A stretch of 54,518 nt of DNA from CAMDBL01 sp964498125 (GTDB lineage: Bacteria > Pseudomonadota > Alphaproteobacteria > Rhizobiales > Hyphomicrobiaceae): NCBI GenBank assembly GCA_964498125.1, contig CAZCGE010000052.1, positions 1 through 54,518 on the forward strand, read 5' to 3'. The notes below the pieces were generated by a model, which saw nothing but the letters and a program-made list of their open reading frames with translations, made no database searches and was not told where the DNA came from. A program made the position numbers and the translations under genes. Within the stretch, counting starts at the first letter, position 1, and every line of letters begins with the position of its first letter. This document shows positions 43,982 through 51,327 of this stretch, one piece after another.

Positions 43982-44932
43982 ATGTCGCAACGTCTACGCA
44001 CCGGCCTCATCTCGGCATTGATGACGCTGGCCGCACCTCTCATGGCGCATGCAGCCGAGCCGCTGGTGTCGGTCGCATGGGTCAAGGCCCAACTCGGTAA
44101 ACCCGGCATCGTCTTTCTCGACGTGCGAAGCGGCGCCGGCGTGACCAAGGACGTCTACCTGAAGGGCCACATTCCCGGGGCCATCTTCACCGACTATGCC
44201 AAATCCGGCTGGCGTGAAAAGACGTCGGCCGGCGTCGAGGGCCAGATGCCGGCGCCCGATAAGCTCGAGCAAGTGATCGGCCGTCACGGCATCGACAACG
44301 CCAGCCACGTCGTGCTGATCGCCGAAGGTCGCAGCGCCGCCGACATGGGCGCTGCCACGCGCATCTATTGGACGCTCAAGGTGCTCGGCCACGATGCGGT
44401 TTCAATCCTCGATGGCGGCTTCACCGCCTGGCTGGCCGAAGTCGACAAGGACAAGCGCCCGGTCAACCCCCTCGAGGCCCAGGACGTGACGCCGGCGGCA
44501 AAGACTTTCAAGACCAGCCTGCGCCCCGACATGCTGGTGTCGCGTGATGACGTGAAACAGGCGATCGTCAGCAAGACGCCGTTGATCGACAATCGGCCCT
44601 ACGACTTCCACGTCGGACTGACCAAGAGCGCTGCCGCCAAGCGCGCCGGCACCTTGCCGAACGCGCAGAGCGTGCCGGAAGGCTGGCTGACCGAGAACGG
44701 CGGCGGCAATTTCCGCTCCAAGGCGCAACTGGCCAAGATTTACGCAACCCAGCAGGTATCCACCTCCGGCGACCAGATCACCTTCTGCAACACCGGTCAT
44801 TGGGCGAGCCTGGGCTGGTTCGTCTCCTCCGAAATCCTCGGCAACAGGCAGGCACGGATGTATTCGGGCTCCATGGCCGAGTGGACGCAAGACGCGAGCG
44901 CTCCCGTCGACCGCAAGGTCGCCGTGGATTGA
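43982..44932 (+). CDS. Exported thiosulfate/3-mercaptopyruvate sulfurtransferase (tandem rhodanese)
   Basis: About 316 residues: a signal peptide (MSQRLRTGLISALMTLAAPL, cleavage after AHAA) and two rhodanese domains. The first (about 30-160) carries VFLDVRSGAG. The second has the active Cys269 in FCNTGHWASLGWF. The enzyme moves sulfane sulfur from thiosulfate or mercaptopyruvate to a thiol acceptor, here in the periplasm. A near-perfect AAGGAGG lies seven bases before the ATG, indicating strong translation. An Ldh-type dehydrogenase and an MBL hydrolase follow on the same strand. Confidence 0.92.
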   Translation: MSQRLRTGLISALMTLAAPLMAHAAEPLVSVAWVKAQLGKPGIVFLDVRSGAGVTKDVYLKGHIPGAIFTDYAKSGWREKTSAGVEGQMPAPDKLEQVIGRHGIDNASHVVLIAEGRSAADMGAATRIYWTLKVLGHDAVSILDGGFTAWLAEVDKDKRPVNPLEAQDVTPAAKTFKTSLRPDMLVSRDDVKQAIVSKTPLIDNRPYDFHVGLTKSAAAKRAGTLPNAQSVPEGWLTENGGGNFRSKAQLAKIYATQQVSTSGDQITFCNTGHWASLGWFVSSEILGNRQARMYSGSMAEWTQDASAPVDRKVAVD

Positions 44933-45008
44933 CTATGAGGACTGCGGCGGGTTCAGGTCCTGGCCTGCCGACCCCCGCCGTGTCCGGCAACAAGAGGGAA
45001 CCCAAGAC

Positions 45009-46085
45009 ATGACCACCCAAGCCGCAAGGCGCCGCGCCAAGCCGGCCGCTGTCACAGCTTTCATCCAGCGCGCGTTCGAGAAGGTCGGCCTGCCTGCCGC
45101 CGACGCCAAACGCGTCGGCGAGTTGATGGTGGCCGCCGACCTGGCCGGCAACGACGCGCACGGCGTATTCCGGCTGGCGCAGTACGTCCGCCGCATCGAA
45201 GCGGGCGGCGTCAACGTGCGCCCCAACATCAAGGTCGAGCAGACTGCTATCGCCACGGCGCTGATCGACGGCGACAACGGCATGGGCCATCTCGTTGTCG
45301 ATCGCGCCGCCAAGACGGCGATCGCGGCGGCGCGCCAGGCCGGCATCGGCTGGGTCGGCATGCATCATTCCAACCATGCCGGAGCGGCAGGTGTGTATGC
45401 CGCGCTCGCCGCCGAGCAGGGCATGGTCGGCATCTATGCCGCCGTTGCCAGCGCCAACCACATGGCCGCCTGGGGCAGCCTGGAGCCGACGCTCGGCACC
45501 AACCCGATCGCCATCGCCGTGCCCTGCGACGACCGCCCGCCGGTGGTGCTCGACATCGCCACCACCATCACTTCCTACGGCAACGTCAAAAATCACGAGC
45601 TGCTGGGCCTGCCGCTGGCGGAGGGCTGGATGGTCAGCCAGATCGACGGCAAGCCGATCACCGACCCGAAGAAAAGCGCCGAAGGCGTGCTGCTGCCGAT
45701 CGGCGGCTACAAGGGCAGCGGCCTCAACATCATGCTGGGGCTGCTGGCCGGCACGCTCAACGGCGCCTTCTTCGGCAAGAACGTGGTCGATTTCAACGCC
45801 AATCCGCAAAATCTCACCAACACCGGCCAATTCTATCTGGCGCTCGATGTCGCCCGCTTCCGTCCGCTGGCGGAGTTCGGTCGCGCGGCCAACGTCGCGC
45901 TCGACGAATTGCGCGCCTCGAAACCGATCCCCGGCGGCGGCCCGGTGCGGCTGCCCGGCGACGAGCGCGCCATGCGCCAGACCGAGCGCGCCCGCGATGG
46001 CATCACGCTGCCGCCAGCCCTCGTCAAGCAACTGGATGCGCTTGCCGACCGCCAGGACCTGCCCCGCCTGGAGACCACCAGCTGA
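45009..46085 (+). CDS. Ldh-family (malate/L-lactate/ureidoglycolate type) NAD(P)-dependent dehydrogenase
   Basis: A 358-residue member of the type-2 malate/lactate dehydrogenase family, which is unrelated to Rossmann LDH and oxidises 2-hydroxy acids. Seen: AGNDAHGVFRLAQYV, DGDNGMGHLVVDRA, the catalytic His region GMHHSNHAGAAG, and LLPIGGYKGSGLNIMLGLLAG, all conserved in the family. Family substrates include malate, sulfolactate, ureidoglycolate and delta-1-piperideine-2-carboxylate; the next-door sulfurtransferase makes a sulfur-containing acid conceivable but unproven. No signal peptide. The MBL gene begins 50 bases downstream. Confidence 0.92.
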   Translation: MTTQAARRRAKPAAVTAFIQRAFEKVGLPAADAKRVGELMVAADLAGNDAHGVFRLAQYVRRIEAGGVNVRPNIKVEQTAIATALIDGDNGMGHLVVDRAAKTAIAAARQAGIGWVGMHHSNHAGAAGVYAALAAEQGMVGIYAAVASANHMAAWGSLEPTLGTNPIAIAVPCDDRPPVVLDIATTITSYGNVKNHELLGLPLAEGWMVSQIDGKPITDPKKSAEGVLLPIGGYKGSGLNIMLGLLAGTLNGAFFGKNVVDFNANPQNLTNTGQFYLALDVARFRPLAEFGRAANVALDELRASKPIPGGGPVRLPGDERAMRQTERARDGITLPPALVKQLDALADRQDLPRLETTS

Positions 46086-46135
46086 TCTCAACGGATATCC
46101 ATCCCCTCAACCCGGACCAGGAAGGACGCGCACCC

Positions 46136-47008
46136 ATGCACACGCTCAACATCGGCGACGTCACCATCACCAGCATCATCGAGCGCGACGGACCCTGGCG
46201 CAAGCCGGAGGACATGTTCCCGGCCTATGACCCGGTGCTCGGCCAGAAGCACCTGTCCACGCTGGACCCCGTGGTGTTCGATCACGCCTCGGGCCGCATG
46301 GTCACCACCTACCAGACCTTCGTCGTGCGCACGCCCAAGCACACCATCCTGGTCGACACCTGCACCGGCGAGGACAAGGGCTATCCGCCGCCGATGGATT
46401 TCCCCAAGCAGCCCTGGCTCGATAATTTCCACGCCGCCGGTTTGAGTTTCGACTCCATCGACTACGTGTTCTGCACGCATCTGCACATCGACCACACCGG
46501 CTGGAACACGATGCTGCGCGGCGGCAAATGGGTGCCGACCTTTCCCAAGGCCAAGTACATCTTCCACAAGGGCGAGTACGCCTTCTGGGAGGGCATGACC
46601 AAGGAGGGCAAGAACCCGCCCGGCAACGTCTGGACCTACAATTGCCGACCGATCGTGGAGGCCGGTCAGGCGCTGCTGATCGACGAGAGCTACACCCTCG
46701 ACGATACCTTCGCGCTGACCATGACGCCAGGGCACACACCCTGCCACTGCTGTCTGCATATCAAGTCGAAAGGCCAGGAGGCGGTCATCACCGGCGACCT
46801 GATGCATCATGCCCTGCAGTGCCGGGAGCCCAGCTGGTCGACGATCTTCGACACCGACCGCGCCCAGGCCGAACAGTCACGCCGCAGCTTCTTCGGCAAG
46901 GTCGCCGACACCAAGACGCTGATCCTGCCGATTCACTTCCCCACGCCCACCGTCGGCCGTATCGGCGCCGATGGCGGCGAGCGCTTCCATTACAATTTCG
47001 TGCGGTAG
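46136..47008 (+). CDS. MBL-fold metallo-hydrolase
   Basis: A 290-residue metallo-beta-lactamase-fold enzyme. Seen: THLHIDHTGWN (HxHxDH zinc motif), MTPGHTPCHCC with the next zinc His, VITGDLMHHAL with the bridging Asp, and LPIHFPTPTVG with the last His. The subgroup resembles lactonases and arylsulfatase-unrelated MBL proteins that accept varied esters or lactones. There is no signal peptide. AGGAAGGA precedes the ATG. Probably the third gene of an operon with the rhodanese and Ldh-type genes. Confidence 0.9.
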   Translation: MHTLNIGDVTITSIIERDGPWRKPEDMFPAYDPVLGQKHLSTLDPVVFDHASGRMVTTYQTFVVRTPKHTILVDTCTGEDKGYPPPMDFPKQPWLDNFHAAGLSFDSIDYVFCTHLHIDHTGWNTMLRGGKWVPTFPKAKYIFHKGEYAFWEGMTKEGKNPPGNVWTYNCRPIVEAGQALLIDESYTLDDTFALTMTPGHTPCHCCLHIKSKGQEAVITGDLMHHALQCREPSWSTIFDTDRAQAEQSRRSFFGKVADTKTLILPIHFPTPTVGRIGADGGERFHYNFVR

Positions 47009-47023
47009 TGGTGCAGCAAGATC

Positions 47024-47140
47024 CGTAGGGTGCAATAGCGCCAGCGTATTGCACCGCCGTCGTGCAAGCGGAGACATGGTCGGTGCAATACGGCGTCATC
47101 GCTGAGCGATGCTCAGCATTGACGCCTATTGCACCCTACG
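47024..47140. repeat. Palindromic intergenic repeat that supplies the rarA stop codon
   Basis: 'cgtagggtgcaata' at 47024-47037 pairs with 'tattgcaccctacg' at 47127-47140; internal parts ('gcgtattgcaccg', 'cggtgcaatacg', 'gctgagcgatgctcagc') form further hairpins. The right arm contains the TAG stop of rarA (47136-47138 on the minus strand), so the element has inserted exactly at, or created, the 3' end of that gene. Confidence 0.85.
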
Positions 47141-48455
47141 CCGCCCCGCCCCGCTTCCTCCTGATTGCGTCCCAATAGGCCAGCCGCTTCCTGATCTCGC
47201 GCTCGAAGCCGCGCTCGGGGGGATCGTAGAATTGCGGCCGCGCGACCATCTCGTCAGGGAAGTAGGTCTGGCCGGAAAAGCCTTCCGCGGTGTCGTGGTC
47301 GTATTCGTAGCCTTTGCCATAGCCTTCCTCGGCCATCAGCTTGGTCGGTGCGTTGAGGATGTGCTTGGGCGGCGCCAGGCTACCATGCTCCTTGGCCGCG
47401 CGCATGGCGGAGCCGTAGGCCTTGTACGCCGCATTCGATTTCGGCGCGGTCGCCAGATAGATCACCGCCTGCGCCAGCGCCAACTCGCCTTCCGGCGATC
47501 CCAGGAAGTCGAACGTGTCCTTGGCGGCCAGCGCCTGGGTGATGGCCTGCGGGTCGGCGAGGCCGATGTCCTCGATCGCCATGCGTACGATTCGCCGCGC
47601 GAGAAACAGCCGATCCTCGCCGCCGTCGAGCATGCGACACAGCCAGTAGAGTGCGGCGTCGGGGTCTGAGCCGCGCACCGCCTTGTGCAGGGCGCTGATC
47701 AAGTTGTAGTGGCCGTCGCGGCTCTTGTCGTAGAGCGGCGCGCGTCGCTGCACCAGCTTGACCAGCGCGGTGCGATCCATGGCCTTGGCGCCGACCGGGG
47801 CAGCCGCGAACACCTCGTCGGCGAGATTGATGATGCTGCGGCCATCGCCGTCCGCCATGCCGGCCAAAGCCTCGCGGGCATCGGCATCGAGCGGCAGCGT
47901 GCGGCCCTCCTCGGCTTCGGCGCGCGCCAGCAGCAGCTCGAGAGCCGCACCATCGAGCCGATTGAAGGTCAGCACGCTGGCGCGCGACAACACTGCGGCG
48001 TTGAGCTCGAAGGACGGATTCTCGGTGGTCGCGCCGACCAGCGTGATCGTGCCGTCCTCCATGTGCGGCAGGAAGCTGTCCTGTTGCGCGCGATTGAAGC
48101 GATGGATCTCGTCGATGAACAGCAGCGTGCCGCGGCCCTGCTCGCGCCGCGCCTTGGCGCGGTCGAACGCCTTGCGCAAATCCTGCACGCCCGAGAAAAT
48201 CGCCGACAGCTGCTCGAACTCGAGCCTGGTCTCCTGCGCCAGGAGCCGGGCGACCGTGGTCTTGCCCGTGCCCGGCGGCCCCCACAAGATCATGCTCGGC
48301 ACGCGGCCAGATTTGAGCAGCCGCGTCAGCGTGCCATCGGGCCCGACCAGATGCTCCTGCCCGACCACCTCGGCCAGCGTCTTGGGCCGCAAGCGATCGG
48401 CGAGCGGGCGGGGCGCGCTCTTTTCCAGGCCGGCGGCTTCGAACAGATTGGTCAT
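47136..48455 (-). CDS. rarA: Replication-associated recombination protein A (AAA+ ATPase)
   Basis: A 439-residue AAA+ protein of the RarA/MgsA/WRNIP1 family that acts at stalled replication forks with SSB and RecA. Seen: LRPKTLAEVVGQEHLVGP near the N-terminus, Walker A GPPGTGKTT, Walker B LLFIDEIHRFNRAQQDSFLPH, sensor GATTENPSFE, and the C-terminal MgsA_C region (DPDAALYWLCRMLDGGED, and EYDHDTAEGFSGQTYFPD). Length is typical. The stop lies inside a repeat arm, which may have trimmed or replaced the last residues. It lies close to the ruv genes but on the other strand. Confidence 0.96.
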   Translation of the reverse strand: MTNLFEAAGLEKSAPRPLADRLRPKTLAEVVGQEHLVGPDGTLTRLLKSGRVPSMILWGPPGTGKTTVARLLAQETRLEFEQLSAIFSGVQDLRKAFDRAKARREQGRGTLLFIDEIHRFNRAQQDSFLPHMEDGTITLVGATTENPSFELNAAVLSRASVLTFNRLDGAALELLLARAEAEEGRTLPLDADAREALAGMADGDGRSIINLADEVFAAAPVGAKAMDRTALVKLVQRRAPLYDKSRDGHYNLISALHKAVRGSDPDAALYWLCRMLDGGEDRLFLARRIVRMAIEDIGLADPQAITQALAAKDTFDFLGSPEGELALAQAVIYLATAPKSNAAYKAYGSAMRAAKEHGSLAPPKHILNAPTKLMAEEGYGKGYEYDHDTAEGFSGQTYFPDEMVARPQFYDPPERGFEREIRKRLAYWDAIRRKRGGAA

Positions 48456-48800
48456 GGGGAGAGTGTAATGCGGTCGCCCTGCCCGTCCAACTGTTACCCG
48501 CCGAACCGGGGGCCTGCACCGGGTGCGCCCGCCAAGTCATACCGCCAAGCGAAAGGAAGGACTCTTGGCATTGTCCGCTTGGCGAGGCCGCCAGGCGGCC
48601 CGGCGCGAGCGCCGTTCTTCGAAAGGTGCGACCTCCTTCGGGTCGAACCTTTCGCTGGAGGGTATCACTCGTCATTGGCTGCAACACGTGATGTTTCTGA
48701 AGTCCGCATCCACTTTGCAGCAAAGTCGAGCCGCGGAGGCAAAGCAGGCAGGTTCGCAGCCCTTGCCGCGACCTGCCCAATGATGCCCGGCACGCACCCA
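48456..48800. other. Intergenic stretch with a strong hairpin
   Basis: About 345 bases between rarA and ridA. It contains the inverted repeat 'cgaaaggtgcgac' (48620-48632) against 'gtcgaacctttcg' (48642-48654), one mismatch and a 9-base loop. No gene is supportable; the promoter of rarA should lie near 48470-48520. Confidence 0.5.
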
Positions 48801-49187
48801 TCAATCCTTGACGGCCTCCGCCTCGATCTCGATCAGGAAACCGTCTCGGGCGAGCCCCGAAATCTGCAGATAGGTCGAGGCGCAGGCGTGCCCGCCGAGC
48901 ATGCGGTCGCGCACGGCACGTGCGGCTGCGGTCCGGCCCGGCTCGGTGACGAATGTCGTCACTTTCACCAGATGCTGGGTGGCAAACCCGGCGGCGGACA
49001 GGATAGCCAGAATATTTTTCCACGCCTGGACCGCCTGTGCCTCGAAGCCCTCCTCCAATGTCCCATCCGGCCGCACGCCGAGCTGGCCGGAAACGACAAT
49101 GCGCTCGGCGCCGGCCTTGTGGATGACGGCTTGCGCGTAGTTCGACTGCGGCTTGGCGACTTCCGGCGGATTGATGGAACGTGGCAT
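48801..49187 (-). CDS. RidA/YjgF/YER057c/UK114-family protein
   Basis: A 128-residue member of the Rid superfamily, trimeric proteins that deaminate reactive enamine/imine intermediates or related compounds. Seen: NYAQAVIHKAGAERIVVSGQLG, the AQAVQAWKNILAILSAAG helix, LVKVTTFVTEPGR, and a C-terminal IEIEAEAV. The position of the RidA-type catalytic Arg (usually in 'R.CVEV') is occupied by SGLARDGFLIEIEAEA, lacking the canonical Arg-x-Cys, so it is probably one of the Rid1-7 subgroups rather than archetypal RidA. AGGAGG precedes the ATG. Confidence 0.85.
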   Translation of the reverse strand: MPRSINPPEVAKPQSNYAQAVIHKAGAERIVVSGQLGVRPDGTLEEGFEAQAVQAWKNILAILSAAGFATQHLVKVTTFVTEPGRTAAARAVRDRMLGGHACASTYLQISGLARDGFLIEIEAEAVKD

Positions 49188-49274
49188 GCTGGATCCTCCT
49201 GTCAGGCTGTCGGCAGAGCTTATGCAGTCGCAAGCCCTCTGTCGACCGCGCCCGCCTGTGCTATGGCCTGCCCC

Positions 49275-49802
49275 ATGCAAGGGCAACCGATTCGCATCAT
49301 TGGCATCGACCCAGGATTGAGGCGCACGGGCTGGGGCGTGATCGAGACCGACGGCGTGCGGCTGCGGTGGATCGCGTCCGGCCTGATCACGTCGGACGCC
49401 GAAAACACGCTCGCCGAGCGCCTGCGCCAGCTGTTCGAGGGCTTGCGCGCGGTGCTCGTGCGACTGGCGCCGCACGAGGCCGCGGTCGAGGAAACATTCG
49501 TCAACGAAAACCCTCGCGCGACGCTGAAGCTCGGGCAAGCGCGTGGCATGGCGTTGCTGGCGCCAGCGCTGCAGGGGCTCGACGTCGCCGAGTACCCACC
49601 CAATCTCATCAAGAAAACAGTCGTCGGCGCCGGCCATGCAGACAAGCGGCAAATTCAGGCCATGATCGGCTTCTTGTTACCCAAGGCCACCTTTGCCAAC
49701 GCCGACGAGGCCGATGCCCTGGCGATCGCCATCTGCCACGCCAGCCACAGGACGAGCCCGCAGGCGCGGCTGGCGAGGGCGGAGAAGGCAGTGCAGGGGT
49801 GA
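49275..49802 (+). CDS. ruvC: Holliday junction resolvase RuvC
   Basis: A 175-residue endonuclease that cuts Holliday junctions symmetrically. Seen: RIIGIDPGLRRTGWG with the first catalytic Asp (about residue 12), VEETFVNENPRATLKLGQARG with the catalytic Glu, and NADEADALAIAICHA with the C-terminal acidic pair. The ATG at 49275 fits the usual short lead; an in-frame ATG at 49263 is possible. It is the first gene of the ruv group. The intergenic space to ruvA is filled by a minisatellite. Confidence 0.96.
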   Translation: MQGQPIRIIGIDPGLRRTGWGVIETDGVRLRWIASGLITSDAENTLAERLRQLFEGLRAVLVRLAPHEAAVEETFVNENPRATLKLGQARGMALLAPALQGLDVAEYPPNLIKKTVVGAGHADKRQIQAMIGFLLPKATFANADEADALAIAICHASHRTSPQARLARAEKAVQG

Positions 49803-49957
49803 GTAAGCGTGAGTGGTGAGTGGTGAGTCGTGAGTGGTGGGGAATCGGACTTCCACTCACCACACACCACTCACCACTCACCACTCACCACTCACCACTC
49901 ACCACTCACCACTCACCACTCACCACTCACCACTCACTACTCACCACTCACCAGCGC
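49803..49957. repeat. Heptanucleotide minisatellite with an opposing arm
   Basis: From about 49853 to 49952 the unit 'actcacc' is repeated in tandem about thirteen times, with a few variants ('acacacc', 'actacTC'-type). The preceding 49809-49840 carries the complementary 'gtgagtg' unit four to five times. The two blocks can therefore fold back on each other across a 12-base spacer. It lies wholly between the ruvC stop and the ruvA start. Confidence 0.9.
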
Positions 49958-49967
49958 GGAGCGCATC

Positions 49968-50591
49968 ATGATCGGCAAGCTCAAAGGCAAAGTGGATGCC
50001 GTCGGCGAGAGCCACCTGATCGTCGACGTCAACGGCGTCGGTTACGAAGTGCAAGCTTCGGCGCGCACGCTGCGCAACCTGAAAGCCGGCGATGACGTCA
50101 CGCTCACCATCGATACCCATGTGCGCGAGGACGCCATCCGGCTGTTCGGCTTCTCCAGCGAGGTCGAACGCAGCTGGTTCCGCACCCTGCAAACGATTCA
50201 GGGCGTGGGATCCAAAGTGGCATTGTCCTTGCTCGGAACGCTTTCACCGCAGGACCTGGCCAACGCCATCGCGCTCGGCGCATGGCAGCAGGTCGAGGAA
50301 GCGCCAGGAATTGGCAAGAAACTTGCTCAGCGCATCACGGCCGAATTGAAGGACAAAGCTCCATCGTTAACCACGGCCGTGCTGGGGAAGGCCGCGACAG
50401 CGCAGGCCGGACCAGGCGGTATGACAGCGCAAGACACTGCGGCAGCGGAGGCTATATCTGCATTAACCAATCTAGGCTATCCTGCACCGCAGGCATCCTC
50501 GGCCGTTGCGGCTGCAATGCAGGAATTGGGACTAGAAGCCGATACCGCGCGGCTCATCAGACGCGGACTCCGGGAGTTGGCGCGCTTGTAG
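49968..50591 (+). CDS. ruvA: Holliday junction DNA helicase subunit RuvA
   Basis: A 207-residue protein that tetramerises on four-way junctions and loads RuvB. Seen: the N-terminal OB-fold start MIGKLKGKVDAVGES, VNGVGYEVQAS, the acidic-pin/OB region HVREDAIRLFGFSS, two helix-hairpin-helix motifs (IQGVGSKVALSLLG and APGIGKKLAQRIT), and the C-terminal RuvB-binding domain (EAISALTNLGYPAPQAS). GCGGAG precedes the ATG. Standard length. Confidence 0.96.
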   Translation: MIGKLKGKVDAVGESHLIVDVNGVGYEVQASARTLRNLKAGDDVTLTIDTHVREDAIRLFGFSSEVERSWFRTLQTIQGVGSKVALSLLGTLSPQDLANAIALGAWQQVEEAPGIGKKLAQRITAELKDKAPSLTTAVLGKAATAQAGPGGMTAQDTAAAEAISALTNLGYPAPQASSAVAAAMQELGLEADTARLIRRGLRELARL

Positions 50592-50615
50592 CTCTGGCTA
50601 TCGGCTTGCGAGCAT

Positions 50616-50644
50616 TTGCATAAAATAATCAGATAACATTCAAT
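50616..50644 (+). promoter_or_regulatory. Possible sigma-70-like promoter of the PilZ gene
   Basis: The 120 bases between ruvA and the PilZ gene are much more AT-rich than their surroundings. 'ttgcat' (50616-50621) and 'ttcaat' (50639-50644) stand 17 bases apart. This is a weak match and is listed mainly because the AT-rich block suggests that the PilZ gene has its own promoter. Confidence 0.25.
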
Positions 50645-50712
50645 CAGTTTAATGAGGTGTTTACACTTCTCCATCAATATGCTCCTACAAATTAATAATT
50701 CGGGGCGCGTTC

Positions 50713-51120
50713 ATGAGTATGGCCACCACTGAAGCCGCAGTTGTCACCCGCCAGAGGCCTATTGCGGCCCCTGCCACCGCCAAACCGAGCGATCGCCGTT
50801 GGGCCAAGCGCCGCACGGGTGTCATGGCCGGTCAGGTCGTCGACCTGGTCAGCGGTGCACAGATCTCCTGCGTCATCCGCGACATGTCGGCCACCGGGGC
50901 CCGGCTGGCTTTCGGCGGCGTGTGGCGCAATGGCGCCAACGACGCCGGTGATGTGCCCGACAAGTTCGTCCTGATTGTCCGCATCGACAAGATCGAGGTG
51001 GACTGCGAAGTTGTCTGGCGCCTGGCCAATGCCGTAGGCGTGCGCTTCAAAGGCGGCATGCGCCCGTTGACCCTTGGCGTGGCCCCCCGCCAGGCTACCC
51101 CGCTTCCAAGCCGGCGCTGA
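50713..51120 (+). CDS. PilZ-domain protein (probable c-di-GMP receptor)
   Basis: About 135 residues. A disordered N-terminus is followed by a PilZ domain: the Arg-rich start DRRWAKRRTGVMAGQ supplies the RxxxR motif, and IRDMSATGARLAF supplies the D-x-S-x-x-G motif that together bind cyclic di-GMP. EVDCEVVWRLANAVGVRF completes the barrel. It has no output domain. It sits between ruvA and ruvB, which are usually adjacent; an AT-rich gap upstream and 200 bases downstream suggest an inserted independent gene. Confidence 0.88.
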   Translation: MSMATTEAAVVTRQRPIAAPATAKPSDRRWAKRRTGVMAGQVVDLVSGAQISCVIRDMSATGARLAFGGVWRNGANDAGDVPDKFVLIVRIDKIEVDCEVVWRLANAVGVRFKGGMRPLTLGVAPRQATPLPSRR

Positions 51121-51327
51121 CGCCGGCCGCGGCGACGTCAACCACTCACGCCACCGGCATCGGATCGATACACCCGCGCCAGCACCGGGCGCCGCATTGG
51201 TCAAGCAACTGACCTTCCCCGACCGTCCCTGAACGCCCGCATGCCCGCGCGCATGGCCTCGCCCGCGGCCGGCAAATCATGCTACCATGCCAGCAGAACA
51301 AATCTGCAACAGCGGGCCACAGCGGGC

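Noticed and set aside
48523..48783. An 86-codon plus-strand frame between rarA and ridA
   Set aside because: Spans a strong hairpin and reads as Ser/Arg/Gln-rich sequence; more likely non-coding.
47685..49262. A very long plus-strand frame leading into ruvC
   Set aside because: Only the last 175 codons are RuvC; the earlier part is antisense to rarA and ridA.
49803..49957. A CRISPR array at the tandem repeat between ruvC and ruvA
   Set aside because: The units are 7 bases with no unique spacers and no cas genes nearby; it is a minisatellite.
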